Origin: Chitinophaga nivalis
Lineage (GTDB): Bacteria > Bacteroidota > Bacteroidia > Chitinophagales > Chitinophagaceae
Direction of reading: 5' to 3'
Assembly (NCBI RefSeq): GCF_025989125.1
Contig: NZ_JAPDNR010000001.1
Span: 1,966,301-2,030,300, forward strand
DNA length: 64,000 nucleotides
Below, one piece after another: positions 8,909 to 17,347 of the stretch (its first letter is position 1; each line of letters begins with the position of its first letter). A program made the translations under genes and the position numbers. Below the pieces are notes generated by a model. The model saw only the letters and a program-made list of their open reading frames with translations. It was not told the origin of the DNA and ran no database searches.

Positions 8909-9571
8909 ATGGCACCTAATCCGGAAGAAATTATTGCTGCGTTTGAGCAGAGCGGTATCATTCCTGTTTTCTATCACGATGATGCAGATGTATGTTTGAA
9001 TGTGCTGCAAGCCTGCTACGACGGTGGTTTGCGGGTATTTGAGTTTACCAGCAGAGGGGCCAGTGCGCCACAGAATTTTGCTTTGCTGCGCGAAAGAAAG
9101 CAGGCAACGATGCCGGATTTATACCTGGGCATCGGTACCATTAAACAGGCTGCTGATGCCGCCGTTTATACCGCATTGGGCGCTGATTTTATTGTGTGCC
9201 CGATCACCGATCCGGAAACAGCTGCCTATTGTAAATCCGCCGGTATCCTGTGGATCCCGGGTTGTATGACGCCTTCGGAAATTGCGGTGGCAGAAAAAAA
9301 TGAAGCGAAACTGGTGAAACTGTTTCCCGGTAATGTACTGGGGCCTGGCTATGTGAAAGCCATCAAGCCTTTGTTCCCTAAACTGAAATTTATGCCTACC
9401 GGTGGTGTGGAGCCAACGCAGTTAAGCATGGATGCCTGGTTTGATGCTGGTGTGGTATGTGTGGGAATGGGCTCTAATTTATTAGCTAAAAGCCTGATTG
9501 ATGGCCGTGATTGGACTTCGCTGAAAGAGAAAATTATGCAAACGTTTGCATTTCTCAAAGCGATGCATTAA
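8909..9571 (+). CDS. kdgA: KDPG (KHG/KDPG) aldolase
   Basis: Class I aldolase that splits 2-keto-3-deoxy-6-phosphogluconate to pyruvate and glyceraldehyde 3-phosphate, ending the uronate route. The 220-residue TIM-barrel protein has the Schiff-base lysine Lys137 in LVKLFPG, the general-base glutamate Glu45 in VFEFTSRG, and the phosphate-binding TGGV at about residue 170. It starts one base after kdgK. Its last 12 codons contain a perfect 16-bp LacI-type palindrome (9536-9551), so the end of this gene appears to double as the control region of the transporter downstream. Confidence 0.95.
   Translation: MAPNPEEIIAAFEQSGIIPVFYHDDADVCLNVLQACYDGGLRVFEFTSRGASAPQNFALLRERKQATMPDLYLGIGTIKQAADAAVYTALGADFIVCPITDPETAAYCKSAGILWIPGCMTPSEIAVAEKNEAKLVKLFPGNVLGPGYVKAIKPLFPKLKFMPTGGVEPTQLSMDAWFDAGVVCVGMGSNLLAKSLIDGRDWTSLKEKIMQTFAFLKAMH
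9536..9551. promoter_or_regulatory. LacI-type operator inside the end of kdgA
   Basis: ATGCAAACGTTTGCAT is a perfect 16-bp palindrome with the central CG typical of LacI/CcpA-type operators. It lies in kdgA coding sequence, ending 56 bases before the exuT start. Its TTTG (9545-9548) is followed 20 bases later by TAACTTAA, a weak match to the -7 element. It may repress an internal exuT promoter or act as a roadblock. Confidence 0.75.
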
Positions 9572-9607
9572 CTTAATGCCACTTTATAAATTCCAAATCA
9601 AGCCATA

Positions 9608-10897
9608 ATGAATTCCACAACTTTAGGTAAGTATCGCTGGCGGGTATGCGCACTGCTATTTGTAGCCACCACTATTAACTATGTAGACAGGCAGGTATTG
9701 GGATTGCTGAAAGGAGATCTGTCCAGGGAATTCAACTGGACGGAAACAGACTACAGTAATCTCGTGATGGCTTTCTCTGCTGCTTATTCCATCGGATTAT
9801 TAGGCTTTGGCAGGTTGATAGACAAAATAGGGTCCAAGCTGGGATACGGTGTATCTATTGTTATCTGGAGTTTTTCCGCCATGGCGCATGCGCTGGTACG
9901 TTCCACACTGGGATTTGGCGTGGTACGTTCTATCCTGGGGCTCAGTGAGGCCGGGAATTTTCCGGCGGCCATCAAAGCTACCGCGGAGTGGTTTCCTAAA
10001 AGAGAAAGAGCACTGGCAACCGGTATTTTTAACTCCGGCGCCAATATCGCAGCGGTCGTAGGACCCGTAATGGTATACTGGCTGGCCCGTAATCATGGCT
10101 GGAGAAGTGCCTTTATGTGGACCGGCGCCATTGGTTTTGTATGGCTGTTGTTCTGGTGGATTTATTATGAACTGCCGGCAAAACATAAAAAATTATCTAA
10201 GGAAGAATATGACTACATCCATAGTGACCAGGAGGAAGAAGCCATAAAACCGCAGCCGGTAAAATGGGGGAAACTGCTGGGTGTACGGCAAACGTGGGCA
10301 TTTGTTTTCGGTAAACTGCTCACGGATCCGGTGTGGTGGTTCTTTTTATTCTGGTTACCGGGATACCTGGAATCTATTTTTCATGTAGATCTCAAAGCCA
10401 ATCTGGGCTTACCTATTATCGTGATCTATTCGGTGACCAGCTTTGGTAGTATCGGGGGCGGATGGTTATCTTCTCATCTGATCAAAACTGGTTGGCCGGT
10501 ATTCCGGGCACGCAAGGTATCTATGCTGATTTTTGCCGTGTGTGTGGTGCCTATCTTATTTATCCAGTATACTACTAACCTATGGCTGGCGATTGCCTTA
10601 ATCAGCCTGGCTACTGCAGCGCATCAGGCCTGGTCGGCCACGATCTTTACCACAGCATCGGATATGTTCCCGAAGCGGGCGGTAAGTTCGGTGGTAGGTA
10701 TCGGCGGTATGGCTGGTTCTATTGGTGGTACCCTGTTTCCGATTGTAATCGGCGGCATGCTGGATCACTATAAACTGATTGGTAATATCGGGGTAGGTTA
10801 TAATATTCTGTTTACCATGTGTGGGATTGCCTATTTGCTGGCATGGGGTGTGATGCATCTTTTTGCCCCACGTATGGAAAGCGTCAAGCTGGATTAA
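9608..10897 (+). CDS. exuT: MFS hexuronate transporter, ExuT-like
   Basis: A 429-residue, 12-helix major facilitator of the anion:cation symporter family, predicted to bring galacturonate/glucuronate or KDG across the inner membrane with protons. The N-terminal INYVDRQVLG is characteristic of this family, followed by alternating hydrophobic segments throughout and family loops such as LGLSEAGNFPAAIKATAEWFP. It is the last gene of the uronate operon, 36 bases after kdgA, with the operator palindrome between them inside kdgA. A strong hairpin terminator follows. Substrate is inferred from context. Confidence 0.88.
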   Translation: MNSTTLGKYRWRVCALLFVATTINYVDRQVLGLLKGDLSREFNWTETDYSNLVMAFSAAYSIGLLGFGRLIDKIGSKLGYGVSIVIWSFSAMAHALVRSTLGFGVVRSILGLSEAGNFPAAIKATAEWFPKRERALATGIFNSGANIAAVVGPVMVYWLARNHGWRSAFMWTGAIGFVWLLFWWIYYELPAKHKKLSKEEYDYIHSDQEEEAIKPQPVKWGKLLGVRQTWAFVFGKLLTDPVWWFFLFWLPGYLESIFHVDLKANLGLPIIVIYSVTSFGSIGGGWLSSHLIKTGWPVFRARKVSMLIFAVCVVPILFIQYTTNLWLAIALISLATAAHQAWSATIFTTASDMFPKRAVSSVVGIGGMAGSIGGTLFPIVIGGMLDHYKLIGNIGVGYNILFTMCGIAYLLAWGVMHLFAPRMESVKLD

Positions 10898-10917
10898 TCA
10901 CTACTGCATAAAAAGAG

Positions 10918-10966
10918 CTACGCCTTGTTAAATAAAACCGTCAGGTGCTTATTTAACAAGGCGTAG
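10918..10966. terminator. Bidirectional terminator between exuT and uxaA
   Basis: Perfect 18-base arms (10918-10935 and 10949-10966, CTACGCCTTGTTAAATAA and its complement) around a 13-base loop, between convergent genes. There is no long T-run, but the outer part of the stem is AT-rich. Confidence 0.8.
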
Positions 10967-10996
10967 TATTTAAAGGTACTTTTTGCTTCGCTGTTA

Positions 10997-12643
10997 TTAC
11001 AGGGATACGCCTCTTTTCCAGGGGATGAAGTCATCCTGGTGCAGCAGTTCCGCTTTGGTATAGATGTTACCGTTAGCGGCTTCAATCACGTATTCCAGTA
11101 TCTGTTCTCCCATTTCTTCAATGCTATGTTGTCCGCTGATGATAGTACCGGTATCGATGTCGATAATATCTTTCATACGGGTAGCGAGTTTGGTGTTGGT
11201 AGCCAGTTTAACCACCGGTGCAATCGGGTTGCCGGTAGGGGTACCCAGTCCTGTGGTAAACAGTACGATATTGGCGCCGGAACCCACTTCTGCAGAGGTA
11301 GACTCCACATCATTGCCGGGGGTGCACAACAGGTTTAAACCGGGTTTGGTGACATACTCCGTATAGTCCAGTACATCTGTTACCGGAGAGGTACCGCCTT
11401 TTTTGGCTGCACCGGCCGATTTGATGGCATCGGTGATCAGACCGTCTTTGATATTGCCCGGGGATGGGTTCATATAAAAGCCAGAGCCTACTGCGTTGGC
11501 CTGCGATTCGTATGCCCGCATGATACGGATGAATTTATCGGAGGTAGCTGCTGTTTCGCAACGGTTGATCAGTTCCTGTTCTACGCCGCATAGCTCCGGA
11601 AATTCGGAGAGGATAGACGTACCGCCTAATGCTACCAGCAGATCGGAAGTATGTCCGACAGCGGGGTTGGCAGAGATACCGGAGAATCCATCGGAGCCGC
11701 CGCATTCCAGGCCTATTACCAGTTTGGATAACGGGCTGGGTTGACGTTCCTGTTTGTTGGCTTCCACGAGGGCCAGGAAGGTATCTTTAATAGCTGCAGA
11801 GAGCATGTCAAATTCGGACGGACTTTTCTGCTGTTCGTATACCAGTACCGGTTTGTTAAAAGCCGGATTCAGTTTTTTCAGTGCTGTCTGTAAAATAGAT
11901 ACCTGCGCATGCTGGCAACCCAGGCTGAGAATGGTGGCGCCGGCCACATTGGGATGGTGAATATATCCTGCCAGCAGGGCACACAGGGCATCAGAATCCT
12001 GCCGGGTGCCCCCGCAGCCACCTTCGTGGGTGAGGAATTTAATACCATCTATATTGGGGAATACTAAATGACGTTTATTCGTTTCCGTTAGTAATTCCGC
12101 TTTGTAGTTATGAATGGCTTCCAGGTTACCACTTTTATAAAGTGATACGAGGTCCTGTACCTGTTCGTTGTATATTTCTGCCGGTGAAAATCCCAGTCCT
12201 TTTTCGAAGGCTGTTTTAATCACGGCCACGTTCCTGTTTTCACAGAAAACCAGGGGGATAACCAGCCAGTAGTTACGCGTGCCTACCTGTCCGTCGTTCC
12301 GCTGATAGCCCATGAAGGAGCGTTTTTTCCATTTGCTTACATCCGGCGCCTGCCACTGCAGAGATGCATCTTTTTCATGAAAGGCATTGGCGTCATGTAC
12401 AATGTTTTCGGTGGTAATACTTTCGCCCGGAATCATTGGTTTGGTAGCTTTACCCACGAGTACGCCGTACATGGTGATCGGATCTCCATGCTGAACAGGA
12501 TGAATCAGGAATTTATGTTTGGCAGCAATGCTTTGCTGTAGTTCGATATTTTGTCCGTTGAAAGATATGGTGGTCCCTTCCGGGATGTCCTGCAGAGCAA
12601 CCAGCACGTTATCATCAGGATGTATTTGTAAAAAAGTGTTCAT
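10997..12643 (-). CDS. uxaA: Altronate dehydratase UxaA
   Basis: Dehydrates D-altronate to KDG, completing the galacturonate branch begun by UxaC and UxaB. The 548-residue protein has the N-terminal SAF-type domain (about 1-95), the linker motif GYQRNDGQVGTRNYW, and a catalytic C-terminal part with cysteine-rich segments HEGGCGGTRQDS, LSLGCQHAQ and LECGGSDGFSG that fit the iron-dependent family. It is transcribed towards exuT and divergently from the first LacI gene; the 229-base divergent region shows no copy of the TGCAAACGTTTGCA palindrome. The separate orientation suggests control distinct from the uxaB operon. Confidence 0.95.
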   Translation of the reverse strand: MNTFLQIHPDDNVLVALQDIPEGTTISFNGQNIELQQSIAAKHKFLIHPVQHGDPITMYGVLVGKATKPMIPGESITTENIVHDANAFHEKDASLQWQAPDVSKWKKRSFMGYQRNDGQVGTRNYWLVIPLVFCENRNVAVIKTAFEKGLGFSPAEIYNEQVQDLVSLYKSGNLEAIHNYKAELLTETNKRHLVFPNIDGIKFLTHEGGCGGTRQDSDALCALLAGYIHHPNVAGATILSLGCQHAQVSILQTALKKLNPAFNKPVLVYEQQKSPSEFDMLSAAIKDTFLALVEANKQERQPSPLSKLVIGLECGGSDGFSGISANPAVGHTSDLLVALGGTSILSEFPELCGVEQELINRCETAATSDKFIRIMRAYESQANAVGSGFYMNPSPGNIKDGLITDAIKSAGAAKKGGTSPVTDVLDYTEYVTKPGLNLLCTPGNDVESTSAEVGSGANIVLFTTGLGTPTGNPIAPVVKLATNTKLATRMKDIIDIDTGTIISGQHSIEEMGEQILEYVIEAANGNIYTKAELLHQDDFIPWKRGVSL

Positions 12644-12872
12644 AAGAGCTAAAGTAGTAAATTACGTTTCCGGCTGTTAATACTAAAATCTTAATCCTTG
12701 ATGAGATTTTGCCTATTTGCCAAAACAGCTGGAATGTTTGATGGCAGCAAGTTACGAATGAATTGATAAATGCAGGTTTTTGATTATAAAATATTAAATG
12801 ATGCTAATAATTAACCAGAAAATGCTGCCTGCTTATTTGTAATTTGTTATCCGAAAACTCCTTGTTCCCGTT

Positions 12873-13898
12873 ATGCAGCAAAAACATGAAAGCACGATTG
12901 TGGATATCGCCAGGGCGCTGAACCTGTCTATAGCTACCGTTTCCAGGGCACTCAACAATCATCCGAAGATCAGTGAGGCAACCAAAAAGAAAGTGAAAGA
13001 GCAGGCCGATGCTGTGGAATACCGGCGTAATACACTGGCATCCGGATTGCGTGGCAGCCGTTCCAATAATATCGGGTTGATTATTCCCCGGGTTTCCATG
13101 TACTTTCATGCAACGGCTATTACCGCCATTCAGAATCTGCTGCACCGGCATGGATACAACCTGATTATCGGCCAGTCCAATGATGCACCGGAAATGGAGA
13201 AAGAGCTGGCCAGTGCCATGTTTTCTTCCAGGGTGGCGGGGTTGATGGTGGCGTCTACTTTTTATACCACCGATTATACGCACTTCGATGTATTTATCCG
13301 GAATGATATTCCACTGGTATTTTTTGATCGGGTACCGGTAGATTTTTACCCGGCGCAGGTAATCCGGGGAGATGATTACCAGGGAGGTTTTATGGCAACG
13401 GCCCACCTGGCCGAAGCGGGTTGTAAAACCATTGCGCATTTATCAGGGCCGTTGAGTTGTAATTTGTATAAAGACCGTTATGCCGGTTATGTAGCTGCGC
13501 TGCGCCAGTACAAATTACCTTTCAAAAAAGAATGGGTGTTTTTTAATGAGCTGACACCCGCCAATGCCACGCGTATTGCGCAACAGTTGTTTGCCCGCCG
13601 GCCTTACCCCCAGGGCGTATTTGCTTCCAATGATACTTCGGCCATTACCATCCTGGAATATGCCCGTGCACAGGGTATTGCCGTGCCGGAAGCCTTGCGT
13701 ATTGTAGGATATTCCAATGATCCCCGTACCGCTATTATCAGTCCGCCTATTACTACCGTAGAGCAGTTTCCCGGCCGCGTAGGTGAGGAGGCCGTGACGG
13801 CGCTGCTGGCGTTGCTGAAAAGAGGCCCCCGTAAAAGAGAACAGATCCTGACACCGGTTATTACGGCCGTGGAACTGGTGAAGCGGGCTTCTGCCTGA
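12873..13898 (+). CDS. LacI-family transcriptional regulator (uronate PUL), copy 1
   Basis: A 341-residue LacI/GalR regulator: the HTH is at residues 9-30 (IVDIARALNLSIATVSRALN), with the hinge helix around NTLASGLRGSR and a periplasmic-binding-protein-like effector domain after it. It is strongly similar along its whole length to the second LacI protein at 26342-27394 (shared segments include FFDRVP, DDYQGG, LPFKK and SNDPRTAI), so the two are paralogues. It lies 369 bases upstream of susC, whose promoter region has two matching operators. I infer that it, the paralogue, or both bind those sites and respond to a uronate intermediate such as KDG. The short gap to divergent uxaA may also be under its control. 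Confidence 0.9.
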   Translation: MQQKHESTIVDIARALNLSIATVSRALNNHPKISEATKKKVKEQADAVEYRRNTLASGLRGSRSNNIGLIIPRVSMYFHATAITAIQNLLHRHGYNLIIGQSNDAPEMEKELASAMFSSRVAGLMVASTFYTTDYTHFDVFIRNDIPLVFFDRVPVDFYPAQVIRGDDYQGGFMATAHLAEAGCKTIAHLSGPLSCNLYKDRYAGYVAALRQYKLPFKKEWVFFNELTPANATRIAQQLFARRPYPQGVFASNDTSAITILEYARAQGIAVPEALRIVGYSNDPRTAIISPPITTVEQFPGRVGEEAVTALLALLKRGPRKREQILTPVITAVELVKRASA

Positions 13899-14030
13899 TA
13901 ATACCCGCTACTTTCCCTTAATAAGTGCCCCCATATTTATCCTGCCACCGGGCGGAAGGAACTGCTATTGTCCGAATGGATAGCTGCTTGTTCCGGATAC
14001 GCGTTGGTCATCTCCCGAAAAAAAATATTT

Positions 14031-14046
14031 ATGCAAACGTTTGAAT
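14031..14046. promoter_or_regulatory. LacI-type operator overlapping the susC promoter
   Basis: ATGCAAACGTTTGAAT matches the operator at 9536-9551 in 14 of 16 positions, with both mismatches in the right arm end. It includes the TTTG -33 element of the promoter at 14040-14070, a position suited to direct repression. Its centre is 208 bases from the second operator. The rest of the 369-base gap 13899-14267 shows no gene. Confidence 0.75.
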
Positions 14047-14070
14047 TATTGGAATAATTAAATATTTTTG
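14040..14070 (+). promoter_or_regulatory. Promoter of the susC-susD uptake operon
   Basis: TTTG at 14040-14043, a 19-base spacer, and TATTTTTG at 14063-14070 form a full match to the Bacteroidota consensus TTTG-N19-TAnnTTTG. The predicted leader before susC would be about 190 bases and contains the second operator. Confidence 0.65.
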
Positions 14071-14238
14071 ATTTTAGCGCACGTTATTGAAGCTTACAGC
14101 ATTTATCAACCAGGGTAAATCTATTATAAATGCCTATAGCACTGTATTTGAACAATGTTCCGATAAAACCATCTTCCATCCATCGTTATAGACTTACTTG
14201 AAAAGATAGTGAACAGCATTCCTTTTTATTATAGATTA

Positions 14239-14254
14239 ATGCAAACGTTTACAT
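14239..14254. promoter_or_regulatory. LacI-type operator in the susC leader
   Basis: ATGCAAACGTTTACAT differs from the perfect palindrome at one base. It ends 13 bases before the susC ATG, so a bound repressor could block elongation, or pair with the upstream site by looping over 208 bases (close to 20 helical turns). Confidence 0.75.
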
Positions 14255-14267
14255 TAAATACACGTTT

Positions 14268-17200
14268 ATGAAAAAACTGCTAGGTACCACCCTTTGCATA
14301 TGGGGCATATGCATGGCTCAAACGGCTATTGCCCAGGAAAAACGTCCCGTTACAGGCACGGTGAAAGATGCGCAGGGCACGCGACTCCCCGGAGTAACGG
14401 TTGGCATCAAACATACCGCTGCCGGTACTGTAACAGGAGCAGACGGTAAATTTCAATTGAACGCTTCCGCGAAAGATACCCTGGTATTTAGTTTCGTGGG
14501 ATTCAACAAAAAAGAAACCGCCATCAATAACCAGTCTGATCTGAGTATCCTCCTCGATGGAAGCGCCACCAGCCTTAATGAAACCGTAGTAGTAGGATAC
14601 GGGGTACAAAAGAAAATCAACCTTTCCGGCGCTGTCACCAGCGTGAACTTTGATAAAGCCATGCAAAGCAGGCCCGTAACCGATCTGAGTACAGCGCTCA
14701 GCGGTATGGCGCCAGGCGTGAGCATTGCTCAGGCTTCCGGACAACCGGGCCGCGAAAATGCCACCATCCGCATCAGGGGCGTCGGCACGCTGAACAATGC
14801 CGATCCGCTGGTAATGGTAGATGGTATTGAAAGCAGTATGAGCGATGTAAACATGACAGATGTGGAAAGCATTTCTGTACTGAAAGATGCCGCTGCTGCT
14901 GCTATCTACGGTTCCCGCGCGGCAAATGGCGTGGTACTGGTCACCACTAAAAAAGGAAAGAAAGGGAAAACCACCGTTGCCTATAATGGTTACTATGGTG
15001 TACAAAAGGCGACCCGGCTGTTTAACATGGTGAATGATTATCCCACCTACATGGAACTCATGAACCGCGTGGCTACGGCAGATAATCCTGCTGCAGTACA
15101 GCCATTCAAACAAACCACCATCGATTCCTGGCGCAATGCTACGGACAGAACACTGTTCCCTAATACTGACTGGATGGATGTCATGTTTGGTCAGGGCAAC
15201 CTTACCGGACATAACGTATCTGTAGCCGGTGGTTCTGAAAAGACTACCTATTATATGTCACTCGACTACCTGCGCAACAATGGTATCATGAAAAATACCA
15301 GCCAGGATCGTTATATGCTGCGACTCAATGCAGATCACGCTATCAGTAAAAAAATAAAGATTGGCGCCAACATTAACCTGACCTGGAAAGACCGGAAAGA
15401 ACCGCAGGATGTGGGTACTATACTCACGAATGCATCCAGCAGCTCTCCCGGTACTACGCCTAAAATTACAGATGCCAGCGGTACCCGCTATGGCGCCCGG
15501 AATACAGATGATGAAAACGGTCAGCTGGATAATCCACTGCAGTACATCGAAACCTGGTACCGGCCTAACCGCCAGCAGCGCACCTTTGCCAAGGTATGGG
15601 GCGAATGGGAAATTATCGACGGATTAAAATTCCAGGTGAATGGGGCGGCTGACTACTGGAACTCCGCAGAGAAAAGTTATGCGGAAGCCGGCGCTATCCA
15701 GAACCGCTGGAACTTCCAGAAAAATCAGGTGGTACAAACGCTGGATCAGTTACCTGCCAACCTGTTGCAGACGGATTCCACCAACCTGCGGCTGGCCTAT
15801 TACGCTACATTAAACTATACTAAAAATATCGGGCAGGATCATCACCTGAATGTATTGCTGGGTACCAGCAGTGAAACCGTGAAAGGTACGCTGATGACCG
15901 CCAGTGTGATGAACTTTCCTACCAACAATACCTGGGAACTGGGCGCTGGTCTGGAACAACCCAAAGTAGGCGGTACCTCCCTGAAGAATAACCTGTTATC
16001 TTTCTTCGGTCGTGTTAACTACGATTACAAAGGAAAATATTTACTGGAAGCGAATCTGCGTCGCGATGGTTCATCCAGTTTTGCACCGGGCAGACAATGG
16101 GGCCTGTATCCCTCTTTCTCTGCTGCGTGGCGCCTGCTGGAAGAACCTTTTATCAAAGACGCGATGCCAGGTTGGGTAAACAATGTGAAGCTGCGGGCTT
16201 CCTGGGGTAAACTGGGAAATGACCGTATTCCTTCCTTCCAGTTTATGAGTTTGTATGCTGCTGGTCTGAACTATTCTTCCGGTGGAAAAATCACCGGAGG
16301 ACTTTCTCCGCAGGTGATGGCCAATCCGTTTATTACCTGGGAGAAAGCGGTGTCTTCCAACTTAGGACTGGATGCGAACCTGTTTAATGATCACTTTAAT
16401 GTTTCCCTGGATGTATTTAACCGCCGTACTTCCGATATCCTGGTGCAGCTGGAAGTATCTTCCCTGTATGGTTTGAACCCGCCTTACCAGAATGTGGGCA
16501 TTGTGGAAAACAAAGGATGGGAACTGACCATGGGATACAATAATAAAGCAGGTGCATTCAGTTATGGTATATCCGGTAACGTTAGTAACATCAACAACAA
16601 GGTGGTAAGATATCAGGCCAATCCGGATGCCGTAGGTATCATCAATGGCGCTGCTGTGATCCGGGAAGGATGGTCTATTGGTTCGCTGTATGGCTACCAG
16701 GTGGCCGGTATTTTCCAGTCGGATGAAGAAGTGGCAGCATGGGCACGGCAACGTAGTTCCGGCCTGAATAAACCTGGTGACCTGAAATATGTGGATATCC
16801 AGGGTGATAAAAAAATTGATGGTAGTGACCGCGTAAATATTGGTAATACCATTCCTAAATGGTACTTCGGCCTGAACCTGAATGCAGGTTATAAAGGCTT
16901 TGACCTGGCCCTCTTATTCCAGGGTGTAGGTGGCGTAAACAGGTATTACCAGGATAGCTGGTATAACAGTTCGATCCGCTTCGGCCGCCAGATCAATGCC
17001 GACTTCCTGAATGCCTGGACACCGGAAAACAGGGAAACAAACCTCCCTCGTTTAACAGATGCCAGCAATACGGATAATAATCGTGCCTCTTCTTTCTGGG
17101 TACAGGATGCCTCCTTTGTGCGACTGAAAAATATACAGTTGTCCTATACTTTCCCTAAACACTTTTTCAATAATGCCCTGCAAAGTGTACGGGTATACGT

Positions 17201-17330
17201 AAATGCACAGAATGCCTTTACCTGGACCAAATTCAAAGGGTTAGATCCGGAAATAGCGGATTATACGAAGGCAGGTATTCAATATCCGAATGTGCGGATG
17301 ATTACAGGTGGTGTAAATGTGATTTTCTAA
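14268..17330 (+). CDS. SusC/RagA TonB-dependent outer-membrane transporter (uronate PUL)
   Basis: A 1020-residue outer-membrane barrel that imports oligosaccharides using TonB energy. It has a signal peptide at residues 1-23 (cleavage after AIAQ), a carboxypeptidase-regulatory-like domain at about 27-98, the SusC-type motif ETVVVGYG at about 105-112, a plug with DPLVMVDGIE and SRAANGVVLVTTKKGK, and a barrel ending in aromatic NVIF. It lacks an N-terminal STN domain, so it is not a sigma/anti-sigma signalling receptor; control is more likely through the LacI operators upstream. SusD follows after 17 bases. The likely cargo is uronic-acid-containing oligosaccharide, given the lyase and uronate genes around it. 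Confidence 0.96.
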   Translation: MKKLLGTTLCIWGICMAQTAIAQEKRPVTGTVKDAQGTRLPGVTVGIKHTAAGTVTGADGKFQLNASAKDTLVFSFVGFNKKETAINNQSDLSILLDGSATSLNETVVVGYGVQKKINLSGAVTSVNFDKAMQSRPVTDLSTALSGMAPGVSIAQASGQPGRENATIRIRGVGTLNNADPLVMVDGIESSMSDVNMTDVESISVLKDAAAAAIYGSRAANGVVLVTTKKGKKGKTTVAYNGYYGVQKATRLFNMVNDYPTYMELMNRVATADNPAAVQPFKQTTIDSWRNATDRTLFPNTDWMDVMFGQGNLTGHNVSVAGGSEKTTYYMSLDYLRNNGIMKNTSQDRYMLRLNADHAISKKIKIGANINLTWKDRKEPQDVGTILTNASSSSPGTTPKITDASGTRYGARNTDDENGQLDNPLQYIETWYRPNRQQRTFAKVWGEWEIIDGLKFQVNGAADYWNSAEKSYAEAGAIQNRWNFQKNQVVQTLDQLPANLLQTDSTNLRLAYYATLNYTKNIGQDHHLNVLLGTSSETVKGTLMTASVMNFPTNNTWELGAGLEQPKVGGTSLKNNLLSFFGRVNYDYKGKYLLEANLRRDGSSSFAPGRQWGLYPSFSAAWRLLEEPFIKDAMPGWVNNVKLRASWGKLGNDRIPSFQFMSLYAAGLNYSSGGKITGGLSPQVMANPFITWEKAVSSNLGLDANLFNDHFNVSLDVFNRRTSDILVQLEVSSLYGLNPPYQNVGIVENKGWELTMGYNNKAGAFSYGISGNVSNINNKVVRYQANPDAVGIINGAAVIREGWSIGSLYGYQVAGIFQSDEEVAAWARQRSSGLNKPGDLKYVDIQGDKKIDGSDRVNIGNTIPKWYFGLNLNAGYKGFDLALLFQGVGGVNRYYQDSWYNSSIRFGRQINADFLNAWTPENRETNLPRLTDASNTDNNRASSFWVQDASFVRLKNIQLSYTFPKHFFNNALQSVRVYVNAQNAFTWTKFKGLDPEIADYTKAGIQYPNVRMITGGVNVIF

Positions 17331-17347
17331 TTTATTAAACAAGTGTC

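Noticed and set aside
12804..13439. 211-codon minus-strand open frame over the first LacI gene
   Set aside because: It is antisense to an intact regulator and shows low-complexity, unlike-protein sequence; no ribosome site was seen.
14280..15212. 310-codon open frame on the minus strand within susC
   Set aside because: It lies wholly inside a clear susC gene, has no family motifs, and reflects codon bias on the opposite strand.
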